From: Kocuria massiliensis
Lineage (GTDB): Bacteria > Actinomycetota > Actinomycetes > Actinomycetales > Micrococcaceae
Reading direction: 5' to 3'
Assembly (NCBI RefSeq): GCF_900169715.1
Contig: NZ_LT835160.1
Span: 248,001-312,000 of the forward strand
DNA length: 64,000 bases
Shown here: positions 18,327 to 27,998 of the stretch, one piece after another
Numbering within the stretch: position 1 is the stretch's first letter
Layout of the letters: each line of letters begins with the position of its first letter
Notes under the pieces: generated by a model
Told to the model about the DNA's origin: nothing
Database searches by the model: none
Seen by the model: only the letters and a program-made list of their open reading frames with translations
Program-made: the position numbers and the translations under genes

Positions 18327-18514
18327 GCGGCCTGGTCTGCGGCGAGCGCGACGATCGGTTCACCGGCGCTCGTGGGTGCCAGGAGAAAGTTGAGGAATTC
18401 GGTCCGCGCGGAATCGACTCGCGCGTAATCTTGAATGCTCATCGCGTGGTATCCGTGCGAGACGGGAACCGCCGCGGAGAAATCGGAACGGGAATTCGGG
18501 GTGGCCATAGCCAT
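18323..18514 (-). CDS. Short putative antitoxin (Phd/VapB-like)
   Basis: The gene lies directly upstream of the PIN toxin and overlaps it by ATGA. The last 39 residues (from MSIQDYARVDSARTEF) resemble the start of prevent-host-death antitoxins, which have a beta-strand then a helix with an R-x-x-F core and then a GEPIVAL-like strand. The usual C-terminal toxin-binding helix is missing: the protein ends at ALAADQAA. Start choice is uncertain: ATG 18514 gives 63 residues and ATG 18442 gives 39, and neither has a strong Shine-Dalgarno. It could be a genuine mini-antitoxin or a truncated one. Confidence 0.5.
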   Translation of the reverse strand: MAMATPNSRSDFSAAVPVSHGYHAMSIQDYARVDSARTEFLNFLLAPTSAGEPIVALAADQAA

Positions 18515-18749
18515 CAGCGCTGTCGCGCGATCCTTTCGATGCTCTTGTCTATACCAAGCAACAGTGCCGCTCATGCGGCGAATATAGACCGCTTCGTCAT
18601 CCGAACCACCCGTGAACATGGGGTTGGTGCCCAACCAAGTCGGAGCTTGGCAGTTGGGTCTCTTGAAGCTGTTTCCCAGCGTACCCAAGAAATTGTCGCG
18701 ATGAAAAGTCTTCCCTCGAAGAATTTCTGCGGGGTATAGATTGGAAGTT

Positions 18750-21700
18750 ATGCCATTTCCCGCTCAGCAGATGCCGGTCTCTGTCGCGCACATCATCAAA
18801 GCCGTGGGCCATAACGCCTTTGGCCGGGGAGAACGGTACTACCGTGCGGGCAAAGTGCTCTCTGCGGCCTATGACCCAGACAGCCTGACGTTCTCGTCCA
18901 AGGTCTCCGGCAGCGAGCGGAAATCCTATTCACAGACCGTCATCTTTCCGGAAAAGCAAGCCCCGCATTCGGCACCCTTCCACTCCTTCTGCTCGTGCCC
19001 CGTGGGCACCAACTGCAAACACGTGGTCGCCGCCCTGCTCGGGTGGTTTCACGAAGGCGGTTGGGGCGATCCCACGGAGGACCGTCCTTTGCGCTCCGCG
19101 TCGCCCGCCGAACCTTCGGGGTCACACAACACGTCCGGCCAAGAGGTTCCCGATGCCGTCCGCCGTTGGTCGGAGGCCAGCGGTGTCGAGATCCCGGACT
19201 CGGCTCTCCAGACGTTCACTGACTTCTCTGGCCGCAAAGAGGCCACCTCCCATCGAGCACTGGGCGACATGCAGTCTTCATGGCGCCGTCAGATGACCCG
19301 GGCCCTTCAGTCGCAACGCGCTTATGGATCGGGTCAGCATCACCGCGTTCCGGCGGCCTTGGACCTTGATGTGGAGGTCCCCCGGCACCGAGGATACGGC
19401 CGCCCGACGGAGGACGTCGTCGCTCCCGTCCACCTGACGGCACGCCCCCTTAAGCTCGGCACGCGAGGCCGCTGGATTAAGGGCGGGCTCCACTGGAACG
19501 TCTTCGCCGGAGACACGGTTCACGAGCCCAGCATCCCGGAGGAACATTCGGAGTGGTTCCGTGAGTTCTATTCCGTGGTCCACCCCGACCAGGGAATGTA
19601 CGCCTCCACGCGCGACTACGTTCGTTTGGATCAGGTGAGCTCATCCCTGCTGTGGGACCTGTTGGAACGTGCTTCCTCCCTGGGGATAGCAATTCTGGTG
19701 CGCGAACGCCCCGTCGTCATTGGGTTGGCACCGGAATCGACCCTCGATTTACGCATCGAACGAACGGACGATGAGGGACTGAAAGTTTCACCGGGATTCC
19801 GGTTCGCGGCGAGCCCCGAGTCCGATGACGCCTCGACGGCCTGGGTTCCCGCTTCCTCGGCTTTTCCCTTAGGCCGTCAGCACGACCCCCAGGCGTATTT
19901 CGCCCTCGGCGGCGCCCTTCATGCGGAGTACACCCGGGACGCCGAGGGCACCGGATCATGGGGCGGCACACGACCGTCCCCCATCCCCCAGCTAGCTCAC
20001 GACGCCGCCGAACAACCGTGGATTACAGAAGACACCGAGCTCCTCTTCTTCCCGTTGGCCGAACGGCCCACCCACCTCGCTCGCTCGATTGCGGAAGATG
20101 GCGAGATGTCCATACCCGCCAGCGAGATCCGTGACTTTGCGGAAGACTTCTACCCCCAGGTGGCCCGCCGCACCCCCATCTTCGCCGACGACGACGCCGC
20201 ACCTGCCCTGCCCGAGGTCCTCTCCCCAGAACTGATCCTCGAGGTCGAATTCTTTTCTCCCGGACGTCACGACGACCGCCTCTTCCCGGCCGCCGTGGAC
20301 TGGTACTGGCTCTACCCACAATCCCACGTCAAATGGCCGAACGACGTCGCCGAGGACCCCGATGCCGCTGCGGAGGGCGAAGAATGGACCCGGGTTCCCA
20401 TCGGCGTTGGCCATCCCGATCCCTACCGTGAAATTCGCGATACCGAACGTGAGCATGACGTCATTTCCGAAGTGCGACGGGCTCTTCCGGTCACTCCGCT
20501 GCATTCGACCGAGCTGTCCGGATGGGAAAGCCACGACCTCGTCGAAAAGGTGATCCCCACCGTCGAAGAGATCCCGGGGACTCGTGTGGAGGTCCGGGGC
20601 GACATTCCGGAGTTCACATCCTTGGACGGCGACGCCGAGGTGCAGGTTTCGGTCGAGTCCACCGGCGATCGGGACTGGTTCGATCTGGGGGTGACCGTGA
20701 AAGCGGGAGCCTGGTACGTGCCGTTTGTGGACATCTTCCGTGCCCTCGACGCCGGCCAGAAGCACCTTCTCTTGGGCGATGGCTCCTACTTCCGGCTCGA
20801 TCGCCCCGAGTTTACGAAGCTCCGAGACCTGATCTCTGAGGCGCGGCAGCTTCAGGATGAATCGGCCGCCTTGCGCATCAACCGCCACCAGGCCGGGCTG
20901 TGGGAAGATCTCGAAGAACTCGCCACCGACGTGCACGTGGCCGACGAATGGCGAGAATCCGTCCAGTCTCTCTTGGAACTCGAGGACCTTCCCCAGGTCG
21001 CCCTCCCCGAAGATCTCACGGCGACCTTGCGGCCCTACCAACTCGAGGGCTACCAGTGGTTGTCGTTTCTGTACGACCACCGACTCGGCGGAGTACTCGC
21101 CGACGACATGGGCCTCGGCAAGACGGTACAAACCATCGCAATGTTCTTGCACGCTTTCGAGGTGCACCGCACCGAACGCTCCGAATCCGCGACGCGCCCT
21201 CGTTTCCTCGTGGTCGCACCAACATCGGTCGCACCCAACTGGGCGCGGGAGATTCAACGCTTCGCGACCTCGCTCAGCGTCGAACTCATCACGGAAACCT
21301 CCGCCAAAAGCCGCCGTTCGGTGGGCGATCGCGCAAACGGAGCCGACGTCGTCATCACCTCCTACGCCTTGATGCGGCTCGACGAAGCGGAATACCGCGA
21401 TTTGGGGCTAACTGGGCTCGTGCTCGACGAGGCACAGTTCATCAAGAACGCAAAGACCAAAGCCCACCGGATAGCCCGGGACCTCCCGGCGCGGTTTAAG
21501 CTCGTGGTCACCGGTACTCCCATGGAAAACGACCTCATGGAACTCTGGTCTATGTTCTCGATCGCGGCGCCGGGTTTGTTCCCCTCCGCCCGAAAATTCC
21601 GAGACTCCTACGCCAAACCGATCACCAGCGGTGAGAGCCCCGAAGCCCTCCCGCGCTTGCGCCAACGGGTGCGCCCGCTCATGATGCGACGCACCAAGGA

Positions 21701-22436
21701 GCTGGTGGCTGCGGAATTGCCGGAAAAGCAGGAACACCGCATCGATGTGCCGCTCTCCGAGGCCCATCGGAAGGTCTACGACACTCGTCTACAGCGGGAA
21801 CGACAAAAGCTTCTCGGTCTCCTCCAGGACATGGACAAGAATCGCTTTACGATCTTCCAGTCTTTGACGATGCTCCGCAGGCTTTCCCTTGCGGCGGGAC
21901 TGGTCGATGAGGAGCACGCGGACGTGGAATCCGCCAAGCTGACGTATTTGCGGGATAACCTCCCCGAAATCATCCAGGACGGCCATCGCGCGTTGGTTTT
22001 CAGTCAGTTCACCTCCTTCTTGACACTGATTGCCGAGGTCCTCAAGGAGGAAGGCATTCCGTATGTCTACCTCGACGGCACGACCCGTGATCGCGGTTCC
22101 GTGGTGGATGCCTTCAACGCCGGCGAGGCACCAATCTTCCTCATCAGCCTCAAGGCCGGCGGATTCGGTTTGAACCTCACGGCAGCGGATTACTGCTTCA
22201 TCATGGATCCGTGGTGGAACCCGGCGGCCGAAGCACAGGCCGTGGACCGAGCCCACCGCATCGGACAGGACCGCAATGTCATGGTGTATCGCCTCGTATC
22301 CGCCGGAACGATCGAGGAAAAGGTCATGGACCTGAAGTCATCCAAGGCGGAACTTTTCCAGGCCGTCATGGACGAGGGGCAGATTTTTTCCTCGGCGATC
22401 GGCGCGGAGGAAATCCACCAGTTGATCGAGGGGTAA
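18750..22436 (+). CDS. SWIM zinc-finger SNF2-family helicase-like ATPase
   Basis: A protein of 1228 residues. An N-terminal SWIM finger (CSCPVGTNCKHVVA, about 80-93) should bind zinc and nucleic acid. The middle 600 residues are variable. From about residue 745 comes a Swi2/Snf2 motor: LRPYQLEGYQWL, Walker A DDMGLGKT, LVLDEAQFIKN (DEAQ box), VTGTPMEN, then the C-lobe with ALVFSQFTSF, LKAGGFGLNLT and DRAHRIGQDR. Such proteins are related to RapA/HepA and remodel protein-DNA or RNA polymerase complexes. ATG 18750 is taken as start, but a TTG at 18741 has GGGG six bases upstream. A TATAGA at 18735-18740 would place a transcript start at about the ATG, so the mRNA may be leaderless. Confidence 0.88.
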   Translation: MPFPAQQMPVSVAHIIKAVGHNAFGRGERYYRAGKVLSAAYDPDSLTFSSKVSGSERKSYSQTVIFPEKQAPHSAPFHSFCSCPVGTNCKHVVAALLGWFHEGGWGDPTEDRPLRSASPAEPSGSHNTSGQEVPDAVRRWSEASGVEIPDSALQTFTDFSGRKEATSHRALGDMQSSWRRQMTRALQSQRAYGSGQHHRVPAALDLDVEVPRHRGYGRPTEDVVAPVHLTARPLKLGTRGRWIKGGLHWNVFAGDTVHEPSIPEEHSEWFREFYSVVHPDQGMYASTRDYVRLDQVSSSLLWDLLERASSLGIAILVRERPVVIGLAPESTLDLRIERTDDEGLKVSPGFRFAASPESDDASTAWVPASSAFPLGRQHDPQAYFALGGALHAEYTRDAEGTGSWGGTRPSPIPQLAHDAAEQPWITEDTELLFFPLAERPTHLARSIAEDGEMSIPASEIRDFAEDFYPQVARRTPIFADDDAAPALPEVLSPELILEVEFFSPGRHDDRLFPAAVDWYWLYPQSHVKWPNDVAEDPDAAAEGEEWTRVPIGVGHPDPYREIRDTEREHDVISEVRRALPVTPLHSTELSGWESHDLVEKVIPTVEEIPGTRVEVRGDIPEFTSLDGDAEVQVSVESTGDRDWFDLGVTVKAGAWYVPFVDIFRALDAGQKHLLLGDGSYFRLDRPEFTKLRDLISEARQLQDESAALRINRHQAGLWEDLEELATDVHVADEWRESVQSLLELEDLPQVALPEDLTATLRPYQLEGYQWLSFLYDHRLGGVLADDMGLGKTVQTIAMFLHAFEVHRTERSESATRPRFLVVAPTSVAPNWAREIQRFATSLSVELITETSAKSRRSVGDRANGADVVITSYALMRLDEAEYRDLGLTGLVLDEAQFIKNAKTKAHRIARDLPARFKLVVTGTPMENDLMELWSMFSIAAPGLFPSARKFRDSYAKPITSGESPEALPRLRQRVRPLMMRRTKELVAAELPEKQEHRIDVPLSEAHRKVYDTRLQRERQKLLGLLQDMDKNRFTIFQSLTMLRRLSLAAGLVDEEHADVESAKLTYLRDNLPEIIQDGHRALVFSQFTSFLTLIAEVLKEEGIPYVYLDGTTRDRGSVVDAFNAGEAPIFLISLKAGGFGLNLTAADYCFIMDPWWNPAAEAQAVDRAHRIGQDRNVMVYRLVSAGTIEEKVMDLKSSKAELFQAVMDEGQIFSSAIGAEEIHQLIEG

Positions 22437-22553
22437 TTCCTCCTCGCCGTAAACACCGCGACATCTCAATGTTTAACCTTGTCAGGGGTGTTATATCGTG
22501 AATGAGACTGCTTCTTAGCTCAACGAACCAACGTCGACGCTCAGATAGGACCC

Positions 22554-24812
22554 ATGAACGATCCCAGCACAACTGCATCCACTACCGTCTCAAGACCCAG
22601 TTCAGATGATCTGAAGGAAACTCATGACCCCGGGGCGGATCCCCACCCCCCAACGGGCATGAACAAATACGCCACCATGAAGACCAACTGGAAAGTCTTT
22701 GGCGGAGCAGCGCTGGGCATTCTGGCGATTTCCGTGTGGGCGCTACTCGCCCCGGATTCGGCAAGCACGGTTTTGGGTGCCGTCGTGGCATGGGTATCGA
22801 AAAACTTCGGGTGGTTTTACGTTCTCACCGGCACCGTGGTGCTCGTGTTCGTGGTGCTCGTTGCCCTGGGCAAGACGGGAACCATCCGCCTCGGCCCGGA
22901 TCACTCTCGGCCGCAATTCTCGCTCTTCTCGTGGGCCGCAATGTTGTTTGCCGCCGGTATCGGCGTCGACTTGATGTTCTACTCCGTGCTGGAACCGGTC
23001 ACCCAATATTATGGGCCGCCGCAGGGCTCGAGTGAGACGGCGGAGGCAGCCCGCCAAGCCGTCGTCTGGACCCTGTTCCATTACGGCTTGACCGGATGGG
23101 GCATGTACGCCCTGATGGGACTAGCCTTCGGTTACTTTGCCTACCGATTCAATCTGCCGCTGTCGATCCGGTCCGCGCTGTACCCCATCATTGGCAAGCG
23201 CATTAAGGGTGCCGCGGGCGACGCCGTCGACATCGCGGCCCTGCTCGGCACGATCTTCGGTGTGGCCACCTCGCTGGGTATCGGCGTCGTGCAGATCAAC
23301 TTCGGCCTGCACTTCCTGTTCAATCTGCCTCAGGGCGTCGCGGTGCAGGCGGGGCTCATTGTCGTCTCGGTCCTACTCGCGACGGCATCGGCCGTGTCCG
23401 GCGTGGACAAGGGCATTCGTCGCCTGTCCGAGCTGAATATTTACCTCGCGATTGCCCTCCTCTTGTACATCCTCGTATTCGGCGACACCGCATTCTTGCT
23501 CAACGGTCTCGTGACCAACTTGGGCGACTATGTGAGCCGCTTCCCCGGCATGACGATGGATGCAATGGCCTTCGATCATCCCGATGACTGGATGAATACG
23601 TGGACCATCTTCTTCTGGGCCTGGTGGGTGGCGTGGTCGCCCTTTGTGGGACTCTTCCTGGCCCGCATCTCGCGTGGTCGCACGATCCGCCAATTCGTGA
23701 TCGGGACCTTGACCATTCCGTTCATCTTCATCTTGGTCTGGATCTCCGTCTTCGGGAACTCCGCGTTGCACCTAATCTTCGAGCAGGGAAACGCGGCGTT
23801 CGGCCAATCGATCATGAACAATTCCGAAGAAGCCTTCTACACCTTGTTGGCCCAGTATCCCGGCGCGACGGCGGCGGCCGCGGTCGCAACATTCACCGGC
23901 CTGCTGTTCTACGTGACCAGCGCCGACTCCGGAGCCCTCGTGATGTCGAACTTCGCATCCACGATCGAGGATCCCAACGAAGACGGCCCCCGATGGATGC
24001 GCATTTTCTGGGCGGCCGCCACAGGTCTACTGACCCTAGCCATGTTGATGATCGGCGGTATTACGACGCTGCAGTCGGCGACGATTGTCTTTGGACTGCC
24101 GTTTGCGATCGTGTTGTATCTGGTGATGTTTGGGCTGTGGAAGGCACTTCGGGTCGAACGAGCCGACATGGATTCCCGACTGGCCGCGTACGCCGGCGTG
24201 CAGGCGGCGAACCGAGCGGCCTCGATCGAACCCGCCGGCAAGACCCGGAATTGGCGTCAGCGCCTGGCTCGCTCGGTCACATATCCCGGCCGTCGAGCCG
24301 CTCGACGGTACGTTCAGACCGTGGTCTCCCCCGCCCTGGAAGAGGTGGGCGAAGCCTTGCTGACCGAAGGCGTCACCGCGGAGGTCGTCCACGGTTTGGA
24401 CCCCTCCAGCGATATTCCGTATGTGACCTTGACGGAGCACATGGACGGCGAGCGCGACTTCATCTACCAGGTGTACCCCATTGCTTGCCCCACTCCGCGC
24501 TACCTGTTGAGCCCCTCCAGCACGGAGGACACCTACTACCGTTTCGAACCCTTCGCCCTGACGGGTTCGCGCGGGTACGACGTCTACGGCTACACCAAGG
24601 AACAGCTCATTCACGACGTCCTGGACAACCACGAGCGCCACCAAGAGTTCATCCGCTTGAGCGGACCGAGTATCGAGGACACCGGATCCACCGAAATCAT
24701 CGGTTCTTCGGTGGCTATCACGGATTGGTCGATGGATTTCCCGTCGACGGAAAGCACCCCACAGTCCGAAGACCTTTCGGACGACGCAACTGCAAAGGAA
24801 GGTTCTCAGTGA
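22554..24812 (+). CDS. betT: BCCT-family choline transporter
   Basis: An integral membrane protein of 752 residues with 12 predicted spans between about 45 and 550. It contains the BCCT signature WAWWVAWSPFVGLFLARISR and, earlier, the aromatic-rich FAAGIGVDLMFY substrate segment. A cytoplasmic C-terminal domain of about 200 residues follows, as in BetT-type choline carriers where it takes part in osmotic activation. The next two genes oxidise choline, so choline is the likely substrate. Its stop overlaps the aldehyde dehydrogenase start (GTGA, 24809-24812). The 117 bp upstream holds a TTATAT -10-like hexamer (22491-22496) but no clear -35 box. Confidence 0.92.
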   Translation: MNDPSTTASTTVSRPSSDDLKETHDPGADPHPPTGMNKYATMKTNWKVFGGAALGILAISVWALLAPDSASTVLGAVVAWVSKNFGWFYVLTGTVVLVFVVLVALGKTGTIRLGPDHSRPQFSLFSWAAMLFAAGIGVDLMFYSVLEPVTQYYGPPQGSSETAEAARQAVVWTLFHYGLTGWGMYALMGLAFGYFAYRFNLPLSIRSALYPIIGKRIKGAAGDAVDIAALLGTIFGVATSLGIGVVQINFGLHFLFNLPQGVAVQAGLIVVSVLLATASAVSGVDKGIRRLSELNIYLAIALLLYILVFGDTAFLLNGLVTNLGDYVSRFPGMTMDAMAFDHPDDWMNTWTIFFWAWWVAWSPFVGLFLARISRGRTIRQFVIGTLTIPFIFILVWISVFGNSALHLIFEQGNAAFGQSIMNNSEEAFYTLLAQYPGATAAAAVATFTGLLFYVTSADSGALVMSNFASTIEDPNEDGPRWMRIFWAAATGLLTLAMLMIGGITTLQSATIVFGLPFAIVLYLVMFGLWKALRVERADMDSRLAAYAGVQAANRAASIEPAGKTRNWRQRLARSVTYPGRRAARRYVQTVVSPALEEVGEALLTEGVTAEVVHGLDPSSDIPYVTLTEHMDGERDFIYQVYPIACPTPRYLLSPSSTEDTYYRFEPFALTGSRGYDVYGYTKEQLIHDVLDNHERHQEFIRLSGPSIEDTGSTEIIGSSVAITDWSMDFPSTESTPQSEDLSDDATAKEGSQ

Positions 24813-26284
24813 GCAACACGCTGTATATCGACGGACAGTGGGTCCCCGCCGAAGAGGGCGGCACCCGAACCATTATCTGCCCGGCCGACGGGTCCGAGGT
24901 CGGCACCGTCGCGGAGGCGACCGCCGCGGACACCGAGAAGGCAATAGCCGCCGCACGCAAGGCCTTCGACGAGGGCGCTTGGTCGGCATCCGCTCCCGAA
25001 CGTGGCGACTTCCTGCTCGCCGTCGCCCAGAAATTGCGTGACCGCAAGGACGAATTCGCCCGCGCAGAGTCACTGGATACCGGTAAGCGCCTCGTCGAAT
25101 CCGAATTGGACATGGACGACATCGCTGCGTGCTTCCAGTACTACGGCAAGACTGCCGCGCAGGAAGCGGGCCGCGTGGTGGACGCTGGCGACCCCGCGGT
25201 CTCCTCACGCATCGTCACCGAACCCGTGGGCGTTTGCGGCATGATCACCCCGTGGAACTACCCCTTGTTGCAGGTGGCCTGGAAGGTTGCCCCGGCGCTC
25301 GCGGCCGGTAACACCTTCATTTTGAAGCCCGCCGAGCTGACCCCGCACACCGCGATCCTGCTCATGGACATTCTGGACGAGCTCGGTCTGCCGGCCGGCG
25401 TCGCCAACCTCGTGTTGGGTGCCGGCGCGGAGGCCGGTGCGCCGCTCTCCAGCCACCCGGATGTGGATCTTATTTCCTTCACCGGCGGTCTCGTGACCGG
25501 TCGGACCATCGCGCGGACCGCAGCGGATTCGGTCAAGAAGATCGCGTTGGAGCTGGGGGGAAAGAACCCCAACGTCATCTTCGCCGATGCCGACTTCGAC
25601 GCCGCCGTGGACAACGCCCTCAATGGCGCTTTCGTGCACTCCGGTCAGGTGTGTTCGGCGGGTGCCCGCATCGTCGTGGAAGAGTCCATCGCCGAGAAGT
25701 TCACGGCCGAGCTCGTACGTCGTGCAGAAAATATTCGCATCGGCGGTCCTTTCGACGAAAATGCAGAGACCGGGGCCCTGATTTCGGAGCAGCACCGCGA
25801 GAAGGTTGCGGCGTACGTCGAGGCGGGTGTGGCCGAAGGTGCCCGCGTGCGTTGCGGCGGCGAGGCAGCCACGGAGGGTGACCTGGCCAAGGGCTGGTTC
25901 TATAAGCCGACCGTGATGGACCAGGTCAAGCGAGGAATGTCGGTGGTCCGAGACGAAGCTTTCGGACCGGTCGTAACCATCGAAACCTTCACCACGGAAG
26001 ACGAAGCCGTCGCGACGGCCAATGACACGTTCTACGGTCTGGCCGGAGCAGTCTGGACCAATGACGCCGGGAAGGCCGATCGGGTGGCGGGTCGCCTCCG
26101 CCACGGAACGATCTGGATCAATGACTTCCACCCCTACCTCCCCCAGGCCGAGTGGGGCGGCATGAAGCAGTCCGGCATCGGTCGCGAACTGGGCCTCGAG
26201 GGCCTCGGCGAGTACCAGGAAACCAAGCACATCTACCACAACACGGCCCCCGCCGTGACCGGCTGGTTCAGCGACAACCGATAA
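24809..26284 (+). CDS. betB: Betaine-aldehyde dehydrogenase
   Basis: An NAD(P)-dependent aldehyde dehydrogenase of 491 residues that makes glycine betaine from betaine aldehyde. The start is GTG 24809, overlapping the betT stop, with GGAAGG upstream; the frame is open much further upstream but that part lies antiparallel to betT logic and is not coding. Catalytic features are the oxyanion-hole Asn in MITPWNYPLL, the general-base Glu in ALELGGKNPNVIF and the nucleophilic Cys in HSGQVCSAGARIV. The C-terminal KQSGIGRELGLEG is typical of BetB/GbsA. It is the middle gene of betT-betB-betA. Confidence 0.93.
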   Translation: MSNTLYIDGQWVPAEEGGTRTIICPADGSEVGTVAEATAADTEKAIAAARKAFDEGAWSASAPERGDFLLAVAQKLRDRKDEFARAESLDTGKRLVESELDMDDIAACFQYYGKTAAQEAGRVVDAGDPAVSSRIVTEPVGVCGMITPWNYPLLQVAWKVAPALAAGNTFILKPAELTPHTAILLMDILDELGLPAGVANLVLGAGAEAGAPLSSHPDVDLISFTGGLVTGRTIARTAADSVKKIALELGGKNPNVIFADADFDAAVDNALNGAFVHSGQVCSAGARIVVEESIAEKFTAELVRRAENIRIGGPFDENAETGALISEQHREKVAAYVEAGVAEGARVRCGGEAATEGDLAKGWFYKPTVMDQVKRGMSVVRDEAFGPVVTIETFTTEDEAVATANDTFYGLAGAVWTNDAGKADRVAGRLRHGTIWINDFHPYLPQAEWGGMKQSGIGRELGLEGLGEYQETKHIYHNTAPAVTGWFSDNR

Positions 26285-26308
26285 GCATCCACGAAAGGAC
26301 ACCACGCT

Positions 26309-27904
26309 ATGAACGAATCGCAAGAATTCGACTACATCATCGTCGGCGGCGGATCCTCCGGCGCCGCCACCGCCGCGCGGTTGAGCGAGAAGAATCCTGA
26401 TGCTCAAGTAGCGCTCATCGAGGCCGGCCGCGACGACGCTGGCATCGACGAGGTCCTCAGCCTGAACCGTTGGATGGAGCTCCTCGAATCCGGCTACGAC
26501 TGGGACTACCAGATCGAACCCCAGGAAAACGGCAACTCCTTCATGCGAATGGCCCGGGCCAAGGTCATGGGCGGTTGCTCGTCGCACAACTCATGCATCG
26601 CTTTCTGGGCACCGCGCGAGGATCTCGACGAATGGGAGTCCGTGCACGGCGCTCATGGCTGGAACTCCGAGACCGGCTACCGGCTCTACCAGCAGCTGGA
26701 GACCAATGAGGACGCGGGAACCGAGGGCGGTGAGCACCACGGCGATTCCGGTCCGGTGTCGCTCATGAACGTTCCGCCTCAGGATCCCTGCGGCGTCGCG
26801 CTCCTGGATGCGGCGGAACAGGCCGGGATCCCCCGCACGCGATTCAACTCGGGCACCACGGTTACCAACGGCGCCAACTTCTTCCAGATCAACCGCCGTG
26901 CGGACGGTACTCGCTCTTCGTCGTCGGTTTCCTACATCCACCCGATCCGCGAACGGGAAAATTTCCACCTACTGACGGGCACCCAGGTCAAGCGGGTGCT
27001 TCTCGACGACGACCGGCGGGCGACCGGCCTCGAGGTCGTAGATAACGCCTTCGGCACGCCCCGTGTGATTAAGGCCCGGCGCGAAATCGTGCTCTCCGCA
27101 GGAGCGATCGACACCCCGAAATTGTTGATGCTCTCCGGCATCGGCCCGGCCGGCCACTTGGCCGATGTCGGCATCGAAGCCGTCGTGGATTCCCCCGGAG
27201 TCGGCGCGAACCTCCAAGACCATCCCGAGGGCGTGATCCAGTGGGAGGCTAAGAAGCCGATGGTTTCCGAATCCACCCAGTGGTGGGAAATTGGCCTCTT
27301 CACTCAGGTGGACGCGGGCTTCGACGACGAGCTGCCCGGACGGCCGAACCTGATGATGCACTACGGCTCGGTCAACTTCGACATGCACACCCTCCGTCGG
27401 GGTTTCCCCACGTCAGAGAACGCATTCTGCCTCACCCCCAACGTGCCGCACGCACGCTCGCGCGGCACCGTGCGCCTGCGGTCCCTCGACTTCCGCGACA
27501 AGCCCAAGGTGGATCCCAAGTACTTCACCGATGAGCAGGGATACGACATGTCGGTGATGATCGAGGGCATTCGTACGGCCCGGAAAATCGCCTCGCAGCC
27601 TGCCCTGGACGAATGGCGCGGCAAGGAATTGTTCCCGGGCGAGGACCTCACCTCCGATGAAGAATTGGCCGACTACATCCGCGACACTCACAACACGGTG
27701 TACCACCCTGTGGGGACCGTCCGGATGGGCGCAGACGATGATGCCATGTCTCCGCTCAACGCCCGCCTGCAGGTCAAGGGCATTGACGGCCTCCGCGTCG
27801 CCGACGCCTCCGTGATGCCGGAGATCGTTTCGGTCAACCCGAACATCACCTGCTTCATGATCGGCGAGCGCGCCGCGGAACTCATCACCGAGGACAACGC
27901 GTAA
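26309..27904 (+). CDS. betA: Choline dehydrogenase (GMC oxidoreductase)
   Basis: An FAD enzyme of 531 residues that oxidises choline to betaine aldehyde. The ADP-binding fold is YIIVGGGSSGAATAARLSE, the FAD motif ARAKVMGGCSSHNSC, the GMC signature AGAIDTPKLLMLSGIGP, and the active-site pair His in NTVYHPVGTVRMG and Asn in VNPNITCFMIGERAAELI. It begins 24 bp after betB with an AAAGGA Shine-Dalgarno. The gene completes a choline-to-betaine operon for osmoprotection and is followed by a strong terminator. No betI regulator lies in this window. Confidence 0.93.
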   Translation: MNESQEFDYIIVGGGSSGAATAARLSEKNPDAQVALIEAGRDDAGIDEVLSLNRWMELLESGYDWDYQIEPQENGNSFMRMARAKVMGGCSSHNSCIAFWAPREDLDEWESVHGAHGWNSETGYRLYQQLETNEDAGTEGGEHHGDSGPVSLMNVPPQDPCGVALLDAAEQAGIPRTRFNSGTTVTNGANFFQINRRADGTRSSSSVSYIHPIRERENFHLLTGTQVKRVLLDDDRRATGLEVVDNAFGTPRVIKARREIVLSAGAIDTPKLLMLSGIGPAGHLADVGIEAVVDSPGVGANLQDHPEGVIQWEAKKPMVSESTQWWEIGLFTQVDAGFDDELPGRPNLMMHYGSVNFDMHTLRRGFPTSENAFCLTPNVPHARSRGTVRLRSLDFRDKPKVDPKYFTDEQGYDMSVMIEGIRTARKIASQPALDEWRGKELFPGEDLTSDEELADYIRDTHNTVYHPVGTVRMGADDDAMSPLNARLQVKGIDGLRVADASVMPEIVSVNPNITCFMIGERAAELITEDNA

Positions 27905-27918
27905 AAACACGATTCGCG

Positions 27919-27958
27919 AACGGGCGGGCAGGGAATACTCCCTCCCGCCCGTTTGTTA
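27919..27958 (+). terminator. Rho-independent terminator of the bet operon
   Basis: AACGGGCGGG (27919-27928) pairs with CCCGCCCGTT (27944-27953), with an internal GGG/CCC extension around a six-base loop, followed by TTGTT. It lies 15 bp after the betA stop. Confidence 0.85.
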
Positions 27959-27998
27959 TGCACCCCGAAACAGTCACGCTGAGCAGAGGAAGTTTTAT

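Noticed and set aside
19992-21257. A 421-codon minus-strand frame inside the SNF2 gene
   Set aside because: It is antisense to a gene with full helicase motifs and resembles no family.
23600-24808. In-frame upstream extension of betB through betT
   Set aside because: The extension has Arg/His-rich shadow sequence; GTG 24809 has the ribosome site and the family start.
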